Shown here: positions 52,055-61,037 of the stretch, one piece after another
Position numbering within the stretch: position 1 is the stretch's first letter
How the letters are laid out: every line of letters begins with the position of its first letter
Source of the DNA: Chitinophagales bacterium 33-2
GTDB lineage: Bacteria > Bacteroidota > Bacteroidia > Chitinophagales > Chitinophagaceae
NCBI GenBank assembly: GCA_002050435.1
Contig: MWYV01000038.1
Coordinates: forward strand, 1-64,000
DNA length: 64,000 nucleotides
Reading direction: 5' to 3'
Notes under the pieces: generated by a model
Database searches by the model: none
What the model was told of the DNA's origin: nothing
What the model saw: only the letters and a program-made list of their open reading frames with translations
Position numbers and translations under genes: made by a program

Positions 52055-54172
52055 GTGAAAAAACAAATCATTCATATTGCTTTAGTGGGTAACCCCAACA
52101 GCGGGAAAACCTCTTTATTCAACGTATTTACCGGTTCCAATCAAAGAGTGGGCAATTTCCCGGGCGTTACCGTAGATAAGAAAACGGGTAATTCCTCCAT
52201 TTCTTCAACCGTTACGGGAAACATCATTGACCTCCCGGGCACCTATAGTTTATACCCGAAGCGGCTGGATGAATGGGTGAGTTATCGCGTATTGCTGAAC
52301 CAGGACCAGGATATTCGTGCCGATGTATTTGTTGTAGTTGTGGATGCCAGCAATTTGAAAAGAAACCTGTTGTTCTGTTCCCAGATCCTTGATCTTAAAA
52401 AACCGGTGGTGGTCGCCCTTACGATGGCAGACCTGGCCAGCAAAAAAGGAATAGAAATAAATATCCCGGAACTTGAAAGAGAGCTGGGTGTTCCCGTGGT
52501 TTCTGTTAATCCCAGAAAAAACAAAGGCATTGCCCAGTTAAAAAAAGTGATCGAACTCACGGTATCAAACATCAACAAAGTTGCTGCAAGAGATTTTATC
52601 GACAACAGGGCGCTGGCAAAAGAACCGATTGAAGAACTCAGGGCGCTGGTTCCCGGAACAAGTGACTATTCCGCCATACACTACCTGATCAATCATGAGT
52701 CTTTTGATTTGAGCCGGGCAACTCAGGATCAGATCGAGGAAATTGAAAGAAAGCACGCGTTTAACCATACAAAAACGCAGGCAACAGAAATATTGCAGCG
52801 CTACGGAAGAATCAAACATATTATGCAGGTGGCAGTAACAGAGCCGGATCCCCTGCAGCAAACCATACTTACAGATAAACTTGACAATGTGCTGTTACAC
52901 AGGCGGTGGGGTTATCTTATCCTGCTGGCTGTTTTATTTATTTTATTTCAATGCGTTTTCTGGCTGGCACAACATCCTATGACCTGGATCGAAATGCTTT
53001 TTTCTTCAGGCAGCGCATTTCTTTCCCGAACACTGCCGGAGGCCTGGTGGAGTGATCTGTTGATCAACGGGGTGGTAGCGGGCCTTAGTGGTATTATGAT
53101 CTTTGTTCCGCAGATCATGATCCTGTTTGGATTGATCACACTTTTGGAAGATACCGGCTACATGGCCAGGATCAGTTTTCTTACCGACAGGTTGATGCGC
53201 AGTGTTGGATTGAACGGAAAAAGCGTAATGCCTTTGATCAGTGGTTTTGCATGTGCCGTTCCTGCTATTATGAGTGCAAGGGCCATTGAAAACAGAAAGG
53301 AACGCCTGCTTACGATCCTGATCACACCGCTCATGAGCTGTTCCGCCCGGCTTCCTGTTTATACCATTCTCATTGGCCTGGTGATCCCAAATACCTACGC
53401 TCTTGGAATATTTAGCACACAGGGACTGGTAATGATGGGGCTTTACCTGATGGGGCTTGTGATGGCCTTGCTGGTTTCCTTCATTGCCAAATGGTTCATT
53501 AACATAAAAGAAAGAAGCTTTTTTATTTTGGAGCTGCCAACGTATCGTGCGCCAAGACTGGCCAATATTTCGCAAACAATGATCAATAAGGCCAGGATAT
53601 TTGTTACAGATGCCGGAAAGGTGATCATGGTCATCAGCCTGATCCTTTGGGCGCTGAGTTCATTTGGCCCGGGAAACCGGATGGATGCACTGGAAACAAA
53701 ATACCAAACTGATGTAAAAAGCAATCCTGAACAAAAAGAAATATTACTTCAGAACTATAGTACAGCAAAGCTTGAAAACTCTTATGCCGGCATCATTGGA
53801 AAATCTATCGAACCCGCTATTCAGCCCCTGGGTTACGACTGGCGGATCGGCATTGCACTGATTACTTCATTTGCAGCGCGTGAAGTATTTGTTGGCACAA
53901 TGGCAACATTATACAGCGTAGGGGAGGAAGAGGAAGGATTGTTACTCAGGGAAAAATTGCGCTCTGCAAAAAAAGAAGATGGTTCGGTGTTGTTTACGCT
54001 GGCCACAGGAGTTTCGCTGATGGTATTTTATGTTTTTGCTATGCAGTGTATGAGCACCCTCGCCATCACAAGAAGAGAAACGAAAACCTGGAAATGGCCA
54101 GCCATCCAGTTTGTTTACATGACAGCTATTGCTTATGTCATGAGCTTTGCTTTTTACCAGTTTCTTAAATAA
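52055..54172 (+). CDS. feoB: Ferrous iron transporter B
   Basis: An inner-membrane Fe(II) importer with an N-terminal GTPase. About 705 aa from GTG 52055. G1 VGNPNSGKTSLFN, switch-I RVGNFPGVTVDKK, G3 DLPGTYSLYP, and a G4-like TMADLA (Thr for the usual Asn) lie in residues 1-165. A helical spacer follows, then a membrane domain with the two Gate regions containing SGFACAVPAIMSAR and PLMSCSARLPVYTILIG. FeoA is encoded 4 kb away on the other strand, and no FeoC is seen. Regulation by iron is expected, but no Fur site was found. Confidence 0.96.
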   Translation: MKKQIIHIALVGNPNSGKTSLFNVFTGSNQRVGNFPGVTVDKKTGNSSISSTVTGNIIDLPGTYSLYPKRLDEWVSYRVLLNQDQDIRADVFVVVVDASNLKRNLLFCSQILDLKKPVVVALTMADLASKKGIEINIPELERELGVPVVSVNPRKNKGIAQLKKVIELTVSNINKVAARDFIDNRALAKEPIEELRALVPGTSDYSAIHYLINHESFDLSRATQDQIEEIERKHAFNHTKTQATEILQRYGRIKHIMQVAVTEPDPLQQTILTDKLDNVLLHRRWGYLILLAVLFILFQCVFWLAQHPMTWIEMLFSSGSAFLSRTLPEAWWSDLLINGVVAGLSGIMIFVPQIMILFGLITLLEDTGYMARISFLTDRLMRSVGLNGKSVMPLISGFACAVPAIMSARAIENRKERLLTILITPLMSCSARLPVYTILIGLVIPNTYALGIFSTQGLVMMGLYLMGLVMALLVSFIAKWFINIKERSFFILELPTYRAPRLANISQTMINKARIFVTDAGKVIMVISLILWALSSFGPGNRMDALETKYQTDVKSNPEQKEILLQNYSTAKLENSYAGIIGKSIEPAIQPLGYDWRIGIALITSFAAREVFVGTMATLYSVGEEEEGLLLREKLRSAKKEDGSVLFTLATGVSLMVFYVFAMQCMSTLAITRRETKTWKWPAIQFVYMTAIAYVMSFAFYQFLK

Positions 54173-55036
54173 TCAGTTGGAAAAATGATTCCAGAGCAGT
54201 TGGGATAATTTTCCTGTCAACACCCAGGCTTCATTGTTATCACCCCAGCTTTGATCCTTATTATTTTTTGTACAGATGCAGAATATATAACGTGCCTTCC
54301 GTCCATTAACAAAAAGCAATTCATTCCTGGCCTGGTTTACTGCGCCGTTTTTACTGGCAACAAAAACATCTGCAGGGATTTTAGAAACAGCAACTTCATC
54401 CCAGTAATTTCTTCCTAATAACCGGAGCATTTGTTCACTTCTTTCTTTGCTGATCACTTTACCTTCCACAATGTTTTGCATCAGCAACACCATTTCAAAA
54501 GGCGTTGTTTGTCCCCAACCATATTTCAGCCGGTCCGCTTCTCTTCCTGGTGTGCGGGAATTGACTTTTGTATTTTTCAATTCAAGACGATCCATTAATT
54601 GATTGATAAACGTTCCGGTACCTGCAAGGTATTGCAGCCACAGGCTTGCTGTATTATCGCTCATAGTCAGCATCAGCATAATCGCTTTGCTCAATTCAAT
54701 TTTTTCTGAATCCTTAAATGAACCAAGAAGATCCACGCCGGCGTACAATAAAGAATCGCGGTACACCAATGGCTGGTTGTATTTTAATTCTCCTGATTGT
54801 ATCTTATGCATAACGCCTACAAGGATCGGGATCTTTACAATGCTCGCCGATGGGAAAACCGAATCGGCATTGATCGCTACAATTTTGTTTGTCTTAAGAT
54901 CTTTTACATATACCCCAATATCGCCGTTATACCCTTTGAATAATGCTTCAATTTTCTTTTGAAGTTTTTTATCTGTTTTTTGAGCGGGGGCCTGGAGAAT
55001 GAAAATAAAACTAATCAGTACTAAAAAATATTTCAT
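54173..55036 (-). CDS. Serine hydrolase, class A beta-lactamase fold
   Basis: A 287-aa secreted protein (signal peptide in MKYFLVLISFIFILQAPAQ). Active-site motifs: S-x-x-K in FPSASIVKIPIL, S-D-N in MSDNTAS, and K-N-G (for K-T-G). The omega-loop region reads SRTPGREADRLKYGWGQTTP, in which a catalytic Glu equivalent to E166 is not certain. It could hydrolyse beta-lactams, but a peptidase role is possible, so no resistance call is made. The start at 55072 would overlap the M20 gene; ATG 55036 is preferred, 19 bp after the M20 stop. Probable operon with M20. Confidence 0.82.
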   Translation of the reverse strand: MKYFLVLISFIFILQAPAQKTDKKLQKKIEALFKGYNGDIGVYVKDLKTNKIVAINADSVFPSASIVKIPILVGVMHKIQSGELKYNQPLVYRDSLLYAGVDLLGSFKDSEKIELSKAIMLMLTMSDNTASLWLQYLAGTGTFINQLMDRLELKNTKVNSRTPGREADRLKYGWGQTTPFEMVLLMQNIVEGKVISKERSEQMLRLLGRNYWDEVAVSKIPADVFVASKNGAVNQARNELLFVNGRKARYIFCICTKNNKDQSWGDNNEAWVLTGKLSQLLWNHFSN

Positions 55037-55055
55037 GGTTGCTTGGTTTGCATGC

Positions 55056-56351
55056 TTAGCGTTTGCCGGCATTCATATAATCCATTACGAGGTAAGCAAA
55101 GGCCTTGATTCCTGTTTTTAACCCTGCTTCATCAACAAAAAAATCGGGGGTGTGGTGAGGCGCTACTTTTTTCGGGTCCTGGCCCGGTGTCATTCCTCCA
55201 AGATAGAAGTAGAGCGCGGGGATTTTTTCTGCAAAAAAAGCATAGTCTTCTGCGCCCATTACAGCATCCATCCGGATCACATTATTCCCGGTGGCTTTGT
55301 TTAGTGAAGGCAGCATTTGAGCAGTCAGCTTTGGATCATTGTAAGTGACCAGTGTCATTGGTGTAATACTTACTTCAGCGGTAGCCCCCGAAGCTTCTGC
55401 AATATTTTTTGCCGTGCGTTCAATTCTTTTCCAAATATCTGCCTGCATGGCCGTGTCCAGAGTTCTAATGGTTCCTTTCAGCAAGGCCTCTTCGGGAATA
55501 ATGTTTTCCCTTACACCACCATTAAATACGGTTGTTGAAATCACAACGGCGTTCTTTGTTAATTCGGTTTGCCGGCTCACAATCGTTTGCAATCCCTGGA
55601 TGATCTGGGCACCTATTACTACCGGGTCAATGCCATTCCATGGTTGCGCGCCGTGGGTTTGCTTTCCTTTGATTTTTATGGAGAACCAGTCTGACGCAGC
55701 CATCATGCCCTGTTCCCTGTATTTGATCTGTCCTACAGGTGTTTGTGCGTTAATGTGCAGTCCGAACATCACATCCACTTTAGGATTATCCAGTACGCCT
55801 TCCTTTACCATTAGTGGGGCACCGCCTTCTTCGCCCTGTGGCGGACCTTCCTCCGCAGGTTGAAAAACAAATTTTATGGTTCCTGCAATATCATTTTTTA
55901 CGGCAGCAAGTATTTCGGCAACGCTCATTAAAATAGCTACGTGGGTGTCGTGGCCGCAGGCATGCATCACACCTACTTCCTGTCCGTTGTATTCTGATTT
56001 TTGTTTGGATGCGAAAGCAACTGGGGTTCTTTCGGTTACGGGTAAGCCATCCATGTCGGCGCGTAATGCGATAACGGGTCCTGGCTTTCCCCCTTTTAAA
56101 ATGCCAACCACACCCGTATGTGCTACATTTTCCTGGACGATCATTCCAAGTGAGCGTAAGTGATCGGCAACAATTTTTGCTGTGCGAAATTCACGGTTCC
56201 CAAGTTCGGGATTTTGGTGCAGGTCTCTTCTCCAGCTGATGCACTTGCTTTCAACTTTATCAGCAGCCTGCTGAATATAGGCTTCATTGAGTTTTTGCGC
56301 ACTTGCATTACCGCTTATAATGATGGCAAGGAATAAAATTGATTTCTTCAC
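55056..56351 (-). CDS. M20-family amidohydrolase
   Basis: A 431-aa secreted (signal peptide 1-18) zinc hydrolase of the IAA-amino-acid / hippurate / N-acetyl-L-amino-acid hydrolase group. GTG start at 56351. Metal motifs: WRRDLHQNPELG, ALRADMDGLP, MHACGHDTHVAIL, QPAEEGP, and a C-terminal GAEDYAFFAEKIPALYFYLG. The middle dimerisation domain is present. It likely cleaves N-acyl amino acids or related amides in the periplasm. It precedes the class A-fold hydrolase by 19 bp, so both may act on the same class of substrate. Confidence 0.92.
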   Translation of the reverse strand: MKKSILFLAIIISGNASAQKLNEAYIQQAADKVESKCISWRRDLHQNPELGNREFRTAKIVADHLRSLGMIVQENVAHTGVVGILKGGKPGPVIALRADMDGLPVTERTPVAFASKQKSEYNGQEVGVMHACGHDTHVAILMSVAEILAAVKNDIAGTIKFVFQPAEEGPPQGEEGGAPLMVKEGVLDNPKVDVMFGLHINAQTPVGQIKYREQGMMAASDWFSIKIKGKQTHGAQPWNGIDPVVIGAQIIQGLQTIVSRQTELTKNAVVISTTVFNGGVRENIIPEEALLKGTIRTLDTAMQADIWKRIERTAKNIAEASGATAEVSITPMTLVTYNDPKLTAQMLPSLNKATGNNVIRMDAVMGAEDYAFFAEKIPALYFYLGGMTPGQDPKKVAPHHTPDFFVDEAGLKTGIKAFAYLVMDYMNAGKR

Positions 56352-56463
56352 TGTTTTTATTTGAGGTAAATAAATGTACTGTTTTTCGTTTATTGAAAGG
56401 AAAGAAAAGGAATACCAAAGATTATGGATGTCAGGTGCTAGAAATCAATAAATTTATCCCGCG

Positions 56464-57714
56464 ATGATGTTGCGGCACATTCCTTTTTTAAAGAACGTAT
56501 TTCTCTACAGCATTTCTGCTTTCGGAGGGCCGCAGGCGCATATTGCAATGATGATGAAGATGTTTGTTCAAAAAACACCCTACATCACCAAACAGGAATT
56601 GCTGGAGTATAATGCCTTTTGCAATTTACTTCCGGGCGCTTCCTCTACCCAGACCATCACACTTGTAGGGTACAAACGGGGCGGAGTTCCGCTGGCTGTT
56701 GTTACCTTACTAATATGGATCGCACCGGCAAGTATATTAATGGCAGGCTTTTCATTCTTCCTTCATTATGTGGATCGGGAATCGTTGCATACGGATATTT
56801 TCAAATTCATTCCTTCATTGGCTGTGGGTTTTCTTGCCTATGCTGCATTTATGGCTTTTGGAGTTTCTGTAAAAAACACCATTACCTGGGTGATCATGGT
56901 GGCCTGCACTATTGCCACTTATGTTTTTTTTAAAAACCCCTGGATCTTTCCACTGCTGATCGTTCTTGCCGGCTTTGCCACTAACCTTAGTGAAAAAAGG
57001 ATCCCACAGCCGCCAGTAAAACGGAAGAAAATAAAATGGTGGAATATCTGGGTTTTTGCATTTATTTTTCTTGTAGCGGGTGTGAGCAGTGAACTCGCGC
57101 GTACCAACAATTGGAACGACAGGAAGCCGGTCAATCTATTTGAGAATATGTACCGAATGGGAAGCCTTGTTTTTGGCGGGGGGCAGGTGTTGATGCCAAT
57201 GATGTATGAACAATTTTCTGTGCGTCCGGTCAATCTAAAAAAGACCTCACCGGAATCCGCATCCAATATGATCAATATTCAAAAACAAGATATGGTTACA
57301 GGAATGGGTATTGTGCGCGCCATGCCCGGACCCGTATTTTCTATCGCAGCTTTTTCTGGAGGAATGGCATTGCGCGAAGAAGGCAAGCATATGCAATTGT
57401 TAGGGTGCCTCATTGGCACTGTCGCTATTTTTCTTCCAAGTGCCCTGCTGGTACTCTTCTTTTTTCCTATCTGGCACAACCTTAAAAAATACGCAGTTGT
57501 TTACCGTTCACTGGAAGGGATCAATGCAGCCGTAGTAGGGATCATGATTGCATCCACTTTATATATTATGAAAGATATATCGCTTGCAGGCGCAACTGCA
57601 ACCAGCCTGATAAATATTTTGGTGATCCTTATTACTTTTTTATTGCTGCGGTTTACTAAAATCCCCTCGCCGTTGATCGTGGCCACCTGTATTCTGGTGG
57701 GCTATTTCTTTTGA
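56464..57714 (+). CDS. chrA: Chromate transporter, two-domain (ChrA family)
   Basis: A 416-aa inner-membrane protein with about ten helices. It has the two homologous CHR halves: N-terminal [16 protein letters not shown] and [17 protein letters not shown]-terminal [15 protein letters not shown] and [16 protein letters not shown]. The FGG(P/G) motif of each half is intact. ChrA exports chromate, but many homologs have other or unknown substrates. There is no chrB. It converges with nadD with a 13-bp overlap. Confidence 0.85.
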   Translation: MMLRHIPFLKNVFLYSISAFGGPQAHIAMMMKMFVQKTPYITKQELLEYNAFCNLLPGASSTQTITLVGYKRGGVPLAVVTLLIWIAPASILMAGFSFFLHYVDRESLHTDIFKFIPSLAVGFLAYAAFMAFGVSVKNTITWVIMVACTIATYVFFKNPWIFPLLIVLAGFATNLSEKRIPQPPVKRKKIKWWNIWVFAFIFLVAGVSSELARTNNWNDRKPVNLFENMYRMGSLVFGGGQVLMPMMYEQFSVRPVNLKKTSPESASNMINIQKQDMVTGMGIVRAMPGPVFSIAAFSGGMALREEGKHMQLLGCLIGTVAIFLPSALLVLFFFPIWHNLKKYAVVYRSLEGINAAVVGIMIASTLYIMKDISLAGATATSLINILVILITFLLLRFTKIPSPLIVATCILVGYFF

Positions 57715-58286
57715 GTTTTTTTATACATCCCTGTAGTTTTTATTTCTTCTTCTACCGCCTCGGGCACAAGGTATTTTATTGATTTTCCTTGTTTAAGTAA
57801 CTCACGGATATGAGTAGCCGAAATTTCAAGTAATGGTGCATCCATCACGATGATCTTTGCGCCCATGGTGTTGATGATCTCAAACCCGGGACGATTATAA
57901 ATCATGAGTTCATAGTTGGCAATGATGACTTCAGCATTTTTCCATTTAGGGAGGTTTTGAAAACTGTCGGACCCCATGATGATTGAAAAATCGAATTCGG
58001 GGTATTTATCCTGCAAGTAAGCCAGGGTATGTGCCGTATAGGAGGGGCGAGGGAGCGAAAACTCAATATCAGAAGGCTTCAGCCTTAGGTCATGTTCCAC
58101 GGCTTTTTGGACCAGGTGATAGCGTTCGTATTCGTTTAATAGATTCTCTGTATTTTTTAAAGGGTTTTGTGGAGAAACCACGAACCAGATCCGCTTGAGG
58201 TTGGTTGTATTTAATACATGGTTCGCAATAATGAGGTGACCGGTATGGATGGGATTAAAAGACCCAAAATAAAGACCAATTTTCAT
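57702..58286 (-). CDS. nadD: Nicotinate-nucleotide adenylyltransferase
   Basis: Makes nicotinic acid adenine dinucleotide from nicotinate mononucleotide and ATP in NAD synthesis. The 194 aa are a normal length. The nucleotidyltransferase signature is [15 protein letters not shown] (residues 7-21), with the family's (S/T)-x-T-x-x-R as SATHIRELL near the C-terminus. Mid-region [17 protein letters not shown] is typical. It converges with chrA and lies 24 bp downstream of feoA on the same strand. Confidence 0.96.
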   Translation of the reverse strand: MKIGLYFGSFNPIHTGHLIIANHVLNTTNLKRIWFVVSPQNPLKNTENLLNEYERYHLVQKAVEHDLRLKPSDIEFSLPRPSYTAHTLAYLQDKYPEFDFSIIMGSDSFQNLPKWKNAEVIIANYELMIYNRPGFEIINTMGAKIIVMDAPLLEISATHIRELLKQGKSIKYLVPEAVEEEIKTTGMYKKTQKK

Positions 58287-58310
58287 TAATCCTTGATTAT
58301 CAATAACTTA

Positions 58311-58526
58311 TTATTCAATAATGATTTGGTTCGCTTCGTTTATTCTTAAGCTCAACGAATATCCGGCCACCCTGATCGATATCGGGTCGCCTAAAGGTGC
58401 CTTCTGCTCTACCACCACTTCCTCACCCGGTATGCAGCCCATTTCCATCAGCTTTAATTCAATCTCTGAACTTTCAAATGCTTTGATCCTTCCCTTCTCC
58501 CCAGACTTCAATTCGGATAACTTCAT
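58311..58526 (-). CDS. feoA: Ferrous iron transport protein A
   Basis: A 71-aa cytoplasmic SH3-like protein that assists FeoB. Typical sequence: MKLSELKSGEKGRIKAF, LMEMGCIPGEEVVV, GDPISIRVAGYSLSLR. It is a stand-alone FeoA, 4.1 kb from feoB on the opposite strand, so the usual feoAB order is broken. It is upstream of nadD by 24 bp; that pairing looks incidental. Confidence 0.93.
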   Translation of the reverse strand: MKLSELKSGEKGRIKAFESSEIELKLMEMGCIPGEEVVVEQKAPLGDPISIRVAGYSLSLRINEANQIIIE

Positions 58527-58574
58527 TTTTCAAAGCTATTCAATCCTTTAGGAAAGGGTTTACGAAATTTGAAA

Positions 58575-59015
58575 ATGATAAAAACCGAACGGATATTTTT
58601 TCATTTTATTGATGTCGCGTACAACCTGGGCAGCAGGAAGGCGCTGAAAAGTTTTATTAGCGAAAAGTTCGAGGAACGCAAGATTGGAATTGAAGAGATC
58701 AACTTCATTTTTTGTAAGGATGCCTATCTGCTGGAGCTCAACCAAAAGCACCTGCAACACAATACACTTACTGACATCATCACTTTTGAACATTCTTTAA
58801 AAGGACAAAACATGCATTCAGATCTATTCATTTCTTTGGAACGCGTGCGCGAGAACGCCAGCCTCTTTAAGACTTCCATTAAAAACGAACTCCACCGTGT
58901 CATGTTTCATGGAATTCTTCATCTCTTGGGCTTCAAGGATAAGAATGATAAGGATCAGCGAGCCATGAGGGCAATGGAGGAGGAGTGGCTTGATCTGTTT
59001 TTTTATGAAAAATAG
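58575..59015 (+). CDS. ybeY: Endoribonuclease YbeY (16S rRNA maturation)
   Basis: A metal-dependent RNase needed for 16S rRNA 3'-end processing and ribosome quality control. About 146 aa from ATG 58575 (TTG 58569 also opens the frame). The family pattern NTLTDIITFE and the metal motif RVMFHGILHLLGFKD are present. The third canonical His (HxxxHxxxxxH) is Asp here, a substitution I recall from other Bacteroidota. It lies 62 bp before mnmG on the same strand, with two parS-like sites in the gap. Confidence 0.92.
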   Translation: MIKTERIFFHFIDVAYNLGSRKALKSFISEKFEERKIGIEEINFIFCKDAYLLELNQKHLQHNTLTDIITFEHSLKGQNMHSDLFISLERVRENASLFKTSIKNELHRVMFHGILHLLGFKDKNDKDQRAMRAMEEEWLDLFFYEK

Positions 59016-59018
59016 CGC

Positions 59019-59032
59019 GTTCCACGTGGAAC
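59019..59032. promoter_or_regulatory. parS-like palindrome 1
   Basis: GTTCCACGTGGAAC is a perfect palindrome matching the ParB-binding parS core (TGTTnCACGTGnAACA). It lies in the ybeY-mnmG gap, a typical origin-proximal place for parS. Confidence 0.75.
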
Positions 59033-59044
59033 AATTTTAACACA

Positions 59045-59058
59045 GTTTCACGTGGAAC
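59045..59058. promoter_or_regulatory. parS-like palindrome 2
   Basis: GTTTCACGTGGAAC is the same core with one base breaking symmetry. It starts 26 bp after the first copy, so the pair sits on nearly the same helical face at about 2.5 turns spacing. Confidence 0.75.
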
Positions 59059-59077
59059 ATGGATTTACCTTTACCGA

Positions 59078-60940
59078 ATGTTTCAGAAATATGATGTTAT
59101 AGTGGTCGGAGCGGGGCATGCGGGATGCGAGGCTGCAGCTGCGGCAGCCAACATGGGCTCCGAGGTGCTCCTCATTACAATGAATCTTCAAACGTTGGCG
59201 CAAATGAGCTGTAATCCAGCTATGGGTGGGATCGCTAAAGGCCAAATTGTAAGGGAAATAGATGCTTTAGGGGGCTATTCGGGAATCGTATCCGACGCTT
59301 CTATGATTCAATTCAGGATGTTGAATAAATCCAAAGGCCCGGCGATGTGGAGCCCCCGAACACAAAATGACCGGATGTTATTTGCCCAAAAATGGAGGGA
59401 GGCCCTGGAACAAACCCAAAGGGTGTCGTTTTACCAGGATATGGTAAAAGAGATCATCATTAAAGATGGCAAGGCAGAAGGTGTAGTAACAGGAATGGGG
59501 CACCGAATTGATTCCCGGGCAGTGATCCTTACGAACGGAACTTTTTTAAACGGTGTTATTCATATTGGAGAAAAGCGATTTGGTGGTGGGAGGGTGGCGG
59601 AGAAAGCTGCCGAAGGGATTACAGAACAATTGGTGTCACTAGGATTCCAAAGCGATCGATTAAAAACAGGAACTCCTCCAAGGGTTGATAGCCGGTCGTT
59701 GGACTTTTCAAAAATGGAGGAACAGAAAGGAGATGATGAAATAGTGGGCTTCTCTTTTCTCCCCACCAAAAAACCTACCAGCCAAGTCAGTTGCTGGATC
59801 AGCTATACAGATACCGCAGTTCATGATATTTTAAAAACAGGCTTTGACAGGAGTCCGATGTATGCAGGGAGAATTGAGGGTACCGGCCCCCGTTATTGTC
59901 CTTCCATAGAAGATAAAATCAGCAGGTTTTCCGAGCGAGACCGACACCAGTTATTTATAGAACCTGAAGGCTGGAACACTGCGGAGATCTATGTTAACGG
60001 CTTTTCCACTTCCTTGCCCGAAGAAGTTCAATACGAAGCCCTTAAAAGAGTGCCCGGGTTTGAAAAAGTAAAATTCTTCCGGCCAGGTTACGCCATTGAA
60101 TATGATTTCTTTCCCCCAACTCAACTGGATTATACCCTGGAAACAAAGGGGGTCAAGCAATTGTTTTTTGCAGGCCAGATCAACGGAACCACCGGATACG
60201 AGGAAGCAGCCTGCCAGGGACTTATGGCTGGAATGAATGCCCACCTTTCCATAAAAAAAGAAATGCCTTTTATTCTTAAAAGAAGTGATGCTTACATCGG
60301 CGTTTTGATAGATGACCTGATCAGCAAGGGCACACAGGAGCCTTATCGTATGTTTACTTCGAGGGCAGAGTTTCGAACATTGTTAAGGCAGGATAATGCT
60401 GATTTACGACTAACAGAAACCAGCTATCAACTTGGCTTGGCAGGGAAAGAAAGAATGGAACTTATGTTGAATAAAAAAGCGCAAGTGTCCTCACTACAGG
60501 AAATGTTCAAGGCAACCGCCATTGAGCCAGATGAAATTAACCCTTACCTCACATCGAAAAAGAGTGCTGCAATAACCGAGAAGCAAAGGCTGGAAAAAAT
60601 AATCCTTCGTCCTTCAGTTGACCTGCAAGGAATGAGGCAAAGCTCAAACCGCGTTGATGAGCTACTCCGCTCTTATTCTACTGAAGCAATAGAACAGGCT
60701 GAAATACAAACCAAATACCAGGTGTATATAGATAAAGAAAAGGACCTGGTTCAGAAAATGAAACAACTGGAAGAACTAGAAATTCCACAACAATTTGATT
60801 ATCAACGTATTACGTCGTTAGGCTCCGAGGCAAGGGAAAAGTTACACAAAAGCCGCCCGCGGACCTTGGGACAAGCCTCAAGAATTTCAGGTATCAACCC
60901 GAGTGACGTTCAGATTCTTATGGTATTTATGGGTCGCTGA
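59078..60940 (+). CDS. mnmG: tRNA uridine-5-carboxymethylaminomethyl synthesis enzyme
   Basis: FAD enzyme that, with MnmE, modifies the wobble uridine of several tRNAs. 620 aa, normal length. N-terminal Rossmann GAGHAGCEAA (11-20); MSCNPAMGGIAKGQIVREIDALGG; the FAD-binding INGTTGYEEAACQG; C-terminal GidA domain. Its substrate U34 is the same position altered by SelU, encoded 13 kb away. A TACCTTTA element lies only 4 bp before the ATG. Confidence 0.97.
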   Translation: MFQKYDVIVVGAGHAGCEAAAAAANMGSEVLLITMNLQTLAQMSCNPAMGGIAKGQIVREIDALGGYSGIVSDASMIQFRMLNKSKGPAMWSPRTQNDRMLFAQKWREALEQTQRVSFYQDMVKEIIIKDGKAEGVVTGMGHRIDSRAVILTNGTFLNGVIHIGEKRFGGGRVAEKAAEGITEQLVSLGFQSDRLKTGTPPRVDSRSLDFSKMEEQKGDDEIVGFSFLPTKKPTSQVSCWISYTDTAVHDILKTGFDRSPMYAGRIEGTGPRYCPSIEDKISRFSERDRHQLFIEPEGWNTAEIYVNGFSTSLPEEVQYEALKRVPGFEKVKFFRPGYAIEYDFFPPTQLDYTLETKGVKQLFFAGQINGTTGYEEAACQGLMAGMNAHLSIKKEMPFILKRSDAYIGVLIDDLISKGTQEPYRMFTSRAEFRTLLRQDNADLRLTETSYQLGLAGKERMELMLNKKAQVSSLQEMFKATAIEPDEINPYLTSKKSAAITEKQRLEKIILRPSVDLQGMRQSSNRVDELLRSYSTEAIEQAEIQTKYQVYIDKEKDLVQKMKQLEELEIPQQFDYQRITSLGSEAREKLHKSRPRTLGQASRISGINPSDVQILMVFMGR

Positions 60941-61037
60941 GTGGAAGAAAGTTTCTAGCTAAACTTAATTTAACCTGATGAATTTCAAAGGGAAACCCAG
61001 GCCTGGCAGGAAAACATTGTCGCTTTAAAAATTCTGT

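Noticed and set aside
58575-59015. YbeY with Asp in place of the third metal-binding His as a defective enzyme
   Set aside because: I recall the same Asp from other Bacteroidota YbeY proteins, so it is probably a lineage feature rather than a broken gene.
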